A DNA stretch of 64,000 bases, taken from the NCBI RefSeq assembly GCF_006517175.1, contig NZ_CP041186.1, forward strand, positions 6,971,074 to 7,035,073. Direction: 5' to 3'. Below the pieces are notes generated by a model. It was given only the letters and a program-made list of their open reading frames with translations. It was not told the origin of the DNA and ran no database searches. Source of the DNA: Persicimonas caeni (GTDB taxonomy: Bacteria; Myxococcota_A; Bradymonadia; Bradymonadales; Bradymonadaceae). The position numbers and the translations under genes are program-made. The stretch's first letter is position 1. Every line of letters begins with the position of its first letter. Shown one piece after another: positions 35,240 to 42,689 of the stretch.

Positions 35240-38200
35240 ATGAAATTGTCGCGTTTATCTGCCTTTGGACTGCTGCTGGTGCTCGTGGCGGGCGCCTTTG
35301 CAGGCTGCGCCCAGGATGTGGGCGATATCGACCGCACCCAACCCAATGCTCTGAAAAAGTCGGACTTCGAGGGCGAGTGGTATATCCGACACACGATCAC
35401 GGACGTGCCCCCGACACTGTCGGGTCCTTTTGTCGGCATCTCTTCGTCGATGGAGAAGATCCGCTGGGAGGTCCAACAGGACGTCCTGATCGCCTACCGC
35501 GCCTACGAGCGCATCCCCGGGCACGACCAGGATGCCGGTGAGATCGAAGACGGGCAGACTCAGTACGCCGACGGCGTCGAAGAGGGGCGTGACTCGGACG
35601 TCTACAAAGAGCAGCCCATCGCGATGTATCCCATCGTGAGCCACTTCGACATCCAGCGACAGTACAACCCGTCGACCGGCGAGCAGACGAACGTCATTGT
35701 CGAGAACATGAGCGACCGCCCGTGGCACGAGCGCCAGTACATGCGCGTCAACTGGGCGACGAACTTCATCGACACCAGTTTCCCGGCGATGTTGGGAAGC
35801 TTTTCGAACGCCGGGTTCTACGTCGAAGAAAACGAAGACACGGTCGAGAGCTACTACACCGAGCACGCTCAACTCGACGACGATGAAGACCATGAGTTGT
35901 CGTATTTCGATTTCCTGACGAAGTACCAGTTCGGCGAAAACCAAGTCGAGATTCGCAGCAGCTTCCAGCGCCTGCCCGAGTACGAGCGCGACTACCAGCC
36001 GGCGTTCTACGACGACGAGATGATGACCAAATTCGGGTATTTCCGCACCGAGCGGCTCACCTACGACCGCGGCTACGGCTACACCGACAGCGGCATCATC
36101 TACCTGGCGAACCGCCACGACATGTGGAAGAACGACTACAAGCGCGACCAAAACGGCGAGTACCTGCGCACCGAAGAGGGCCGGCGCATCCCCACGCCGA
36201 TGGCCGAGCGCGAGCCCAAGCCCATCGTCTACTACCTGTCGCCGAACTACCCCGAGCGCATGCGCCCCGGCGCCGAAGCCGTCGCCGGCGACTGGGACCG
36301 CGCGTTTAGCCGCGCGGCCGCCGCCGCCAAGGGCATGAGCCTCGAAGATTTCACCGCCCAGTACGGCGAGATGTTCGTGCTGTGTGAGCCGGTGGTCGAA
36401 GAGGCCGACTCCGACCTGTGCGACCCGCGCCCCGAAGCCGCGCGCTACGACAAAAAGGGCAACTACGTGCCCTTCGAGGTTCGCCGCGGCGACCTTCGCC
36501 TGAGCACCATCGACTGGGTCCACCAGCCGCAGGCCGCAGGCCCGCTTGGTTACGGCCCGAGCTACGCCGACCCGGAGACCGGTGAGATCATCAGCGGTAC
36601 GGCCTACGTCTACGGCGCCGGTGTCGACCGCTACGCCCAGCGTGGCCTCGACATCGTGCGCTTCGTCAACGGCGACCTCGACCTGGATGACCTGCACGAA
36701 GGCAACTACGTGCGTGAGTACGTCATGAGCCAGATCGACCGCGGCATCGACCCGCGCGCCTCGCACGCCGGTCTGGTCGACCGAGGCTTGGCCGACCTTC
36801 CCGTCGAGCAGGTCCACGAGCGGCTCCTCGACGAGCGCGTGCGCAACATCTTCGCCGATGTCCACGAGCACGGCATGGACCACATGAAGGTCGATCCGAC
36901 CTACACCCAGCGTCGCATCCAGAAGATGAAGGACGCCGGCCTCGACCAGTGGCTCATCGACGACGAGTACGTGCGCGCCGTGGCCGGCGACGACGTCAGC
37001 CCCGCCGATCTGAGCGACGCCGACATCCAGGACATCCTGGCCAAGCAGAACCCGGTCGAGCTGCACAAGATCCACGAGGACAAGGTCTCCAAGATCGACC
37101 ACGCCGCGAAGCACAACATCTACCTCGAGGAGTTCGTCGACCCGGCCGTCATCGGCACCGCGCTGCGCTACGAGGGCCGCACCGACTACGAGAATATCTT
37201 GGACGAGATCCGCAACGAGATTTACCGGGGCGTCATGGCCCACGAGGTCGGCCACACCATCGGCCTGCGCCACAACTTCCAGGGCTCGTACGACTCGGTG
37301 AACTTCTTCGACGAGTACTGGGAGATGCGCAAAGAGAACTTCCAGCTGCCCACCACGCTGTCAGATATGTACGAAGTCAGCGCCACCACGGCCCTGCAGG
37401 CCAACGGCGACATCGGCACGAAGATGTACAGCTCGATCATGGACTACCACTCGCGGTTCAACGGCGACTGGAACGGCATCGGCAAGTACGACGAAGCCGC
37501 CATTTTGTTCGCCTACACCTTCGGCACCTACGACGACCTGCCGTCGTCGCACGCCGGCTCGATTCCGGTCGAAGAGGGCTTCGTCGAGGTCTTCAACAAC
37601 CTGCCGAGCAGCGTGTACCTGCCGCAGTACGACCAAAACGTCGACCCCTCGGGGCTGTTCCACTCGTACGATGACCGCTATGCGTCGAGCCAGCACCCGC
37701 TGGAGGACTTCCACTACACCACGGTGCTCGAGCTTCTGGGGGGCCCGGACAACCTGACCGACCGCAGCTTGGTGCGCTACAGCGAGCTTCGCCAGCAGCA
37801 AGAGGCGGGCGACTCGAGCCGCCCCGTCGAGGTCCAGTACATGTTCTGCTCCGACGAATGGGTCGGCGCGACCATCAGCTGCGACCGCTGGGACCTGGGC
37901 GCCGACCCCTTCGAGGTCACCCGTTCGGCCATCCAGAACTACAAGGCGTACTACCCGTTCACTCACTTCCGCCGCGATCGCTTGACCTTCAACTCGCTGT
38001 CGGGCGCCGCGTCGGCCGCGCGCAGCTTCAACAAGATGCCACAGGTCTACCAGCGCTGGTTCTTCAACCAGTACTACGGCAGCGACCCCATCCTGAGTAA
38101 CTACTTCCTGTTTGGCGCTTACTCGGGCTTTAACCTGCTCGCCGAGGTCCTGTCGATGCCCGCTTACGGCGGCTACGAGTTCGACGAGGCGGCCGACGAG

Positions 38201-39043
38201 TACATCCAGATCGACCGCGACCCGAACTGCCAGGAGGGCGGCGACGTCGACATGTGCGTGCGCCCCGGAAACGGCCGTACCCTGTACTCGCGCTACGACT
38301 ACGGCAGCGGCTACTACTACTACAGCCGCACCACCGAGAGCGGGCACTACTGGGATACGATCTTCGCCATGCAGGCGATGACCCAGTCGCGCGCCACCGC
38401 GCTCGGCGTCGACGTGCAGGGCGACATGGGCACCTACCTGCTGCCGTACTACCTGGTTTTCGAAGGTAACCTCACCGAGTACTTCAACGGTCTGATCCGC
38501 GGCGACACCACGGGCTTCGCGCCGCTCTACAGCAAGGCCGACGGCCTGCGCTTCCGCCCGGCCGCGCTGCTGGGCCTGCAGGGCGGCGGCGCCCTCGACC
38601 CGCTCACCGGCGAGGTGCTCAACTCCACGGGCGCCACCAGCGCCGAGAGCCCGGTGCAGGTGCGCACCGCCTGGGCCCAGCGCATCTACTCGCTGCTGTA
38701 CGGCGTGGCCTTCTTCAACTCGAGCTACTCGCAGCACTTCGTCGACCAGGCGCGCATCTTCAAGCTTGGCAACGGCGAGCAACTCGAGGCACCCGCAGGA
38801 AGCGGCTTCGAGGTCATCACGTTCACCGACCCGCACACCGGCATCACCTACGGCGCGATCGCCGAAGAGGGCGCCGCCGACGAGGACCTGAGCCTCGCCG
38901 GCAAGCTCATCCGTGAAGGCCAGGGCCACTTGGCCGACATGGACGCGGGCGACGACAACGCCGAGTACCGCCTCAACAACCTCATCGAGGAGATGAACCG
39001 CGTGATCGGCGCGGTGGAAGTCCTCGGGCAGGAGAGGTTTTAG
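35240..39043 (+). CDS. Giant zinc metalloprotease lipoprotein (metzincin-type)
   Basis: A 1267-residue exported protein. ATG 35240 gives signal sequence MKLSRLSAFGLLLVLVAGAFAGC with a lipobox Cys at residue 23; a GTG in the same frame at 35228 is less likely. The zinc site GVMAHEVGHTIGLRHNFQGS begins at His668 (HExxHxxGxxH, metzincin class) and is followed by a Met-turn-like SSIMDYH about 65 residues later. The layout, with long N-terminal part, central protease and C-terminal region, resembles the DUF5117/DUF4953 zinc-dependent metalloproteases. The mature protein has many Tyr, Asp and Glu. It should act at the cell surface or outer membrane. Regulation by sigma-54 is suggested by the upstream site. 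Confidence 0.85.
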   Translation: MKLSRLSAFGLLLVLVAGAFAGCAQDVGDIDRTQPNALKKSDFEGEWYIRHTITDVPPTLSGPFVGISSSMEKIRWEVQQDVLIAYRAYERIPGHDQDAGEIEDGQTQYADGVEEGRDSDVYKEQPIAMYPIVSHFDIQRQYNPSTGEQTNVIVENMSDRPWHERQYMRVNWATNFIDTSFPAMLGSFSNAGFYVEENEDTVESYYTEHAQLDDDEDHELSYFDFLTKYQFGENQVEIRSSFQRLPEYERDYQPAFYDDEMMTKFGYFRTERLTYDRGYGYTDSGIIYLANRHDMWKNDYKRDQNGEYLRTEEGRRIPTPMAEREPKPIVYYLSPNYPERMRPGAEAVAGDWDRAFSRAAAAAKGMSLEDFTAQYGEMFVLCEPVVEEADSDLCDPRPEAARYDKKGNYVPFEVRRGDLRLSTIDWVHQPQAAGPLGYGPSYADPETGEIISGTAYVYGAGVDRYAQRGLDIVRFVNGDLDLDDLHEGNYVREYVMSQIDRGIDPRASHAGLVDRGLADLPVEQVHERLLDERVRNIFADVHEHGMDHMKVDPTYTQRRIQKMKDAGLDQWLIDDEYVRAVAGDDVSPADLSDADIQDILAKQNPVELHKIHEDKVSKIDHAAKHNIYLEEFVDPAVIGTALRYEGRTDYENILDEIRNEIYRGVMAHEVGHTIGLRHNFQGSYDSVNFFDEYWEMRKENFQLPTTLSDMYEVSATTALQANGDIGTKMYSSIMDYHSRFNGDWNGIGKYDEAAILFAYTFGTYDDLPSSHAGSIPVEEGFVEVFNNLPSSVYLPQYDQNVDPSGLFHSYDDRYASSQHPLEDFHYTTVLELLGGPDNLTDRSLVRYSELRQQQEAGDSSRPVEVQYMFCSDEWVGATISCDRWDLGADPFEVTRSAIQNYKAYYPFTHFRRDRLTFNSLSGAASAARSFNKMPQVYQRWFFNQYYGSDPILSNYFLFGAYSGFNLLAEVLSMPAYGGYEFDEAADEYIQIDRDPNCQEGGDVDMCVRPGNGRTLYSRYDYGSGYYYYSRTTESGHYWDTIFAMQAMTQSRATALGVDVQGDMGTYLLPYYLVFEGNLTEYFNGLIRGDTTGFAPLYSKADGLRFRPAALLGLQGGGALDPLTGEVLNSTGATSAESPVQVRTAWAQRIYSLLYGVAFFNSSYSQHFVDQARIFKLGNGEQLEAPAGSGFEVITFTDPHTGITYGAIAEEGAADEDLSLAGKLIREGQGHLADMDAGDDNAEYRLNNLIEEMNRVIGAVEVLGQERF

Positions 39044-39045
39044 GC

Positions 39046-39125
39046 GCGGGGTTTAGGAGTTTAGGAGTGTAGGGGGTTTGGGGTTTCGGTGGGGCTCGTG
39101 GTGCGCCTTGCCGGGACCCCGAAAC
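39046..39125 (+). repeat. G-rich tract with hairpin after the giant metalloprotease gene
   Basis: GGGGTTTAGG-type runs over 39046-39096 resemble the tract at 33063; both finish with GGGGCTCG and a GC-rich hairpin. Here GTTTCGG (39083-39089) pairs with CCGAAAC (39119-39125). The element begins three bases after the stop codon. Confidence 0.65.
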
Positions 39126-39214
39126 TCAAATGCTCGAATCTTGAAAAAATCACTTCACACGTCTTCGAACCTGTGGCATAGTCCCGATTCCCGATGGCGA
39201 ATCGGGTTACATAT

Positions 39215-39287
39215 TCCGGCATAGCTCAGTTGGTAGAGCGGGTGACTGTTAATCACTAGGTCCTTGGTTCGAGTCCAAGTGCCGGAG
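39215..39287 (+). tRNA. tRNA-Asn (anticodon GTT), copy 2
   Basis: Cloverleaf with acceptor TCCGGCA/TGCCGGA, anticodon stem GGTGA/TCACT and loop CTGTTAA (GTT), T arm CTTGG-TTCGAGT-CCAAG. It differs from copy 1 mainly in compensated changes of the anticodon and T stems, so both should be functional. Discriminator G, no encoded CCA. It is followed by a lower-GC region, consistent with use as an integration target. Confidence 0.95.
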
Positions 39288-39298
39288 CTAGGAAACAT

Positions 39299-39334
39299 GC
39301 GGGTCTGAGCCATTTTGGTTCAGGCCCGTTTTTC
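39299..39334 (+). terminator. Intrinsic terminator of tRNA-Asn copy 2
   Basis: A 14-base-pair stem with a few GU pairs (39299-39312 with 39316-39329) closes a three-base loop and is followed by TTTTCGTT, twelve bases after the tRNA. Confidence 0.85.
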
Positions 39335-39384
39335 GTTGAGTGACCATATAGTGACCAGTTCACACTAATCGATTGGGTTGTGAG

Positions 39385-40461
39385 ATGCCTCCCAAGAAGA
39401 AGCAGCACTGGGTTCCACAGTTCTACCTTCGGCAGTTCTCGGCCGACTCAAAGTCGGTTTCTCTCGCGCTAGTGGACCAAGAGCGGTTCATCCCTACGGC
39501 AAGCATTCCCGGTCAGTGCTACCAAGATTACTTCTACGGCAAGACGTGTGAGGTCGAGGACCGGCTTCACGAGATCGAGACAGAAATCGCTCCGCTGATT
39601 CACGAGATCTGTAGCACCCGAAGATTACCCTCGCGCGGCTCCAACGATGATGCTTTGTTGCGAAGGTATATGTGGGTACAGCATGGGCGTACACTCGAAG
39701 CAGCCGAGAATACGGAGGCCATGCAGGAGCAAACCGTAGAGGAGGTGAGTCGTTTTGGGGAGATCAGGGGCCCGTTGGCGGAACAACTGCAGCCTTCGAC
39801 AGATAATCCCGTACTGTACCCGCTGAGTGCTAGCCTTAAAAACTACGTCTATCTCTTGGACCTTGATGCGGCTTTGATTGCCAACGCAACGGAATCGGAG
39901 TTCATGACGAGTGATCAGCCGGTAGTGAGATACAACAAGTACTGCGAGGCGCCACATAGCGCAGGTCGTGGGTTGATTAGAAAGGGACTCATGGTCTTTT
40001 TTCCGTTGACGCCTCGCCTCACGCTTTTCCTGTTCGATAGCGAAATCTATAAGGTCGAACGGTCCGATGGTGCTCGCATAACGCTTCGAAAGTCTGGAGA
40101 TCTCCGACAACTGAATCGCCTCCAGTGGATCAATGCCACCAATGTCGTAATTGTTGGCCCTCAAACGTCGAAGGGCGCAGCTCTTCAATATGCGGAACAG
40201 GCCCGGCTCGATCGACCAGTGAAGAGCATGAGTGTTCAAAGCCTGTTTCACGCGGGGAGTGAGAGGTTCATTTCAGAAGACGAGGCAAAGCAACGAGGCT
40301 TTGAGCTCCCGCGAAGGCGTCAACTTCTCATGCACTACGACACATTTCCGTCGATTGACCTGGACTTGAGTTTCGTTCGCATGAGGATGAAGGCGCTTCG
40401 TGGAGGTAAGCGCATGGAAGAACGTATGCGCGAACGGCGTGCTGCTTGGCTGGAGGCGTAG
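39385..40461 (+). CDS. DUF4238 domain protein, probably horizontally acquired
   Basis: From ATG 39385 the product has 358 residues (a TTG four codons earlier is in frame). It opens with KKKQHWVPQFYLRQFS, the DUF4238 hallmark, and the middle holds TESEFMTSDQPVVRYN and FFPLTPRLTLFLFD, typical of the family. DUF4238 proteins are small accessory proteins of unknown function often found in variable regions; a defence or stress role has been suggested by context only. The gene is visibly lower in GC with codons (AAT, AAA, TTA) rare in its neighbours, and sits just downstream of tRNA-Asn, both signs of transfer. A C-terminal basic tail ends MRERRAAWLEA. Confidence 0.88.
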   Translation: MPPKKKQHWVPQFYLRQFSADSKSVSLALVDQERFIPTASIPGQCYQDYFYGKTCEVEDRLHEIETEIAPLIHEICSTRRLPSRGSNDDALLRRYMWVQHGRTLEAAENTEAMQEQTVEEVSRFGEIRGPLAEQLQPSTDNPVLYPLSASLKNYVYLLDLDAALIANATESEFMTSDQPVVRYNKYCEAPHSAGRGLIRKGLMVFFPLTPRLTLFLFDSEIYKVERSDGARITLRKSGDLRQLNRLQWINATNVVIVGPQTSKGAALQYAEQARLDRPVKSMSVQSLFHAGSERFISEDEAKQRGFELPRRRQLLMHYDTFPSIDLDLSFVRMRMKALRGGKRMEERMRERRAAWLEA

Positions 40462-41117
40462 TCTGACCAACGCCAAGTCGTTCAGACTGCCTTTTGTGAC
40501 TGCCGTAACCACAATGGCCGCGGGTCGCTTCCTGGTCACTTCGGAAGGAAAGAGGGCTCAAGAAAGTACGACCCCTGAAAAGGGTCGGAGTTTCATTCGC
40601 ACCCTTGGGGTCTGCGTTTTCCGCACAACCTTCGCCAACTGTGTCGATGGCCTCCACAGTTGATCAGGCTGGCACGGCGTCGGCCTGGTCGCTCCACTGG
40701 CCAGCGAACGGGAATCACATTCCCCGACGAAGCCCATTTCATGCGGGTGATCGCGTTGTTGCGCGATTGAAAATGGTAGGTTGCTGGGGCTTAGAGGCGT
40801 AGGCATTGCCGGTTCGGGGCGATGCCCCGGCGCCTTCGCGCCTGCCCCCCTGCGCGCAGCGCTAGGGGGCGAATAGTTGCCTTAGCAAGAGTGGCCGGTG
40901 GGCGAAGGGTCGACCTGCGGAGGTGGTCGGTGGGCGAAGGATCGAGAACCGACGCGTGTCTGAAGGGCAACGATTCACTCCCCACGGCCGCTGTTCAGGC
41001 CGGAGGGGTTGAGGTGACGGACCTGTAGGGCGTTGCTGTCTGGCGAACGCTAATCGTCAGCCAACGAGGACCACATTCCCCGACGAACCCCAAGCGCCGC
41101 GTCCGACACCCTGAAAA
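40462..41117. other. Gene-free, degenerate 656-base region with direct repeats
   Basis: No open frame here has a convincing start or family. A 25-base direct repeat with a perfect 16-base core (CACATTCCCCGACGAA) occurs at 40707-40731 and 41063-41087. A GGTGGGCGAAGG repeat occurs twice near 40900 and 40930, and a CGACCC/GGGTCG hairpin lies at about 40568. With the low-GC DUF4238 gene it looks like the decayed end of an accessory insertion. Confidence 0.55.
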
Positions 41118-41366
41118 CTACTCCGCGCGCTCGTTCTCGGCGTCCGAATTCATAATTGCCTTGCCGTTATCGTAGATATAGGTCGCGCGTTTGTTGCAAC
41201 CCTTGGCGCCGTAGGTCAGCGTGCCCAACTCTATGACCTCGATCTGGTCTTTGGGGCAGTCGAAATCGAACGTCGCCCGGTCTTTGACGGCTTGGGAAGG
41301 GGAGACGCATGCGCTCGACACGCAGAAGGACAAGGCGGCGAGGGCCAGCACCATGGTTTTTTGCAT
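41118..41366 (-). CDS. Small lipoprotein with conserved Cys motif
   Basis: An 82-residue protein. The signal peptide ends VSSAC (lipobox Cys20). The mature part has FDCPKDQIEVIELGTLTYG and GCNKRATYIYDN, a recurring Cys-pair pattern in short secreted proteins of deltaproteobacteria, probably forming a disulfide. A variant is often seen with GCGKRATYVC-type endings. Function is unknown. It lies opposite in orientation to the next genes, beyond the degenerate region. Confidence 0.8.
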   Translation of the reverse strand: MQKTMVLALAALSFCVSSACVSPSQAVKDRATFDFDCPKDQIEVIELGTLTYGAKGCNKRATYIYDNGKAIMNSDAENERAE

Positions 41367-41527
41367 CGTGTTACCTCGAACAGGTTGTGGGTCGTACGCG
41401 GTGACTCTATCAATCGGTCGTCGAGTTGGCGAGTCGGGCCCGGGAGCCGGCTGACCGGCCGGGGGCGTTTGTGATATGTGTTTGGCAGCGTTTCAAACTG
41501 CTGTCCCAATCGACTTGGAGCCGCGAG

Positions 41528-41890
41528 ATGCCCAAAGACTTCGATGCCGTGTTTGCCGAGTTGCGCCCGCTGGTCGCCCGCTATGCCGACGAGGGCGTGG
41601 TGAAGTCCGACGAGGCCGATGACTACACCTTGCTCGGGCCCGAGCCCGACGAGAAGGGCCGCGACGTGTGGGTCGGGTCGGTCCAGATCAAAAAGAACTA
41701 CGTCAGCTTCCACCTGATGCCCGTCTACCGGTTCCCCGAGTTGCTCGACGATATCAGCCCCGCGCTCGAGAAGCGCATGCAGGGCAAGTCGTGCTTTAAC
41801 TTCAAAGAGGTCGACGAGGAACTCTTCGCCGAGCTCGACGGGCTCGTCGAGCGCTGCGTGGACAAGTACCGCGCCGAGGGGTTGTTCTAG
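41528..41890 (+). CDS. Small conserved hypothetical protein
   Basis: The longer frame from 41426 starts in poor context; ATG 41528 gives a 120-residue protein beginning MPKDFDAVFAELRPLVARYA. It contains WVGSVQIKKNYVSFHLMPVYRFPEL and GKSCFNFKEVDEELFAELDGLVER, which recall DUF1801/YdhG-like small iron-chaperone folds, but I would not assign the family without a search. It is one base ahead of the next gene (stop 41890, start 41892), so they are probably co-translated. Confidence 0.7.
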   Translation: MPKDFDAVFAELRPLVARYADEGVVKSDEADDYTLLGPEPDEKGRDVWVGSVQIKKNYVSFHLMPVYRFPELLDDISPALEKRMQGKSCFNFKEVDEELFAELDGLVERCVDKYRAEGLF

Positions 41891-41891
41891 G

Positions 41892-42671
41892 ATGATGGAA
41901 GTAGGGATCTTTTTTGGCGTCTTGCTCGCGATCGTCGGCTCAATCGCGGCGACGAAGCACATCCAGTCCAGCACCTGGCAGAAGGTGGCCCAGAAGCTCG
42001 GCCTCGGCTTCGAGGACTCGACCTGGTTTGGCCACCCGAAGCTTTACGGGAAGTTTCGCGACACCGACGTCGACGTGACCATCGAGGTCGTCGGAAGTGG
42101 CAAGAGCAAACAGATCTATACGGTCGTCGAGGCGCCGCTGAGCGGTCTGGCGCCGTACGGGCTGAAAGTCTACCAGGAGGGGATGTGGGAGAAGATGGAG
42201 AAGCTCATCGGCGGTGATGATATCCAAGTCGGCGATCCCGAGCTCGACAAGGCTTTTATCATTCAGGGAAACGACGCCGAGAAGATCTCCGAGGTGTTGA
42301 CCGCGCCGAGCGTCAAACGCTCGTTGATTGTCGGGCAGCGGCGCCACCGCACGTTGCGCATCGATTTTCCGCGCGTGCGTCTTCGCCAAGGCGGTCGGAC
42401 GCTGAGTGTCAGCAAGCTCGAGAGCTATATTCGCACCGTGGTCGACCTCGCCGTGTGCATCAACGAGGCGAGTGGGGCGCGTCCGGTCGAGCAGTCGAAA
42501 AAAGACGCGCTCGAGCCGTCTATCCATCACCCGGAGCCGCCAGATTCTTCCGGGCCGCCAGCTCGTTTTGGGCCGCCGGCAGCCGGGGAGCCCGAGCCAG
42601 CTTCATCCCAAACCGGCTCCTCCGAGCCAGTGGGTGCCGCCGAGCAGGATGACGCAAACGACTGGTGGTAA
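41892..42671 (+). CDS. Membrane-anchored hypothetical protein
   Basis: A 259-residue protein starting at ATG 41892 (a second ATG is adjacent). One N-terminal hydrophobic helix (MEVGIFFGVLLAIVGSIAA) is followed by an alpha/beta domain (about residues 30-195) containing KLGLGFEDSTWFGHPKLYGKFRDTDVDVTIEV and PSVKRSLIVGQRRHRTLRIDFPRVRLRQGG, and a Pro/Ser-rich tail ending DDANDWW. The domain pattern is like a family of predicted secreted or cytoplasmic deltaproteobacterial proteins with no known role. It shares a transcript with the 41528 gene. Confidence 0.7.
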   Translation: MMEVGIFFGVLLAIVGSIAATKHIQSSTWQKVAQKLGLGFEDSTWFGHPKLYGKFRDTDVDVTIEVVGSGKSKQIYTVVEAPLSGLAPYGLKVYQEGMWEKMEKLIGGDDIQVGDPELDKAFIIQGNDAEKISEVLTAPSVKRSLIVGQRRHRTLRIDFPRVRLRQGGRTLSVSKLESYIRTVVDLAVCINEASGARPVEQSKKDALEPSIHHPEPPDSSGPPARFGPPAAGEPEPASSQTGSSEPVGAAEQDDANDWW

Positions 42672-42689
42672 TCGGTGTCACCCTACTAG

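Noticed and set aside
35255-38929. Long minus-strand frames of 672 and 522 residues opposite the giant metalloprotease
   Set aside because: Composition is typical of antisense frames and no recognisable domain is present; the plus strand has a clear lipoprotein and zinc motif.
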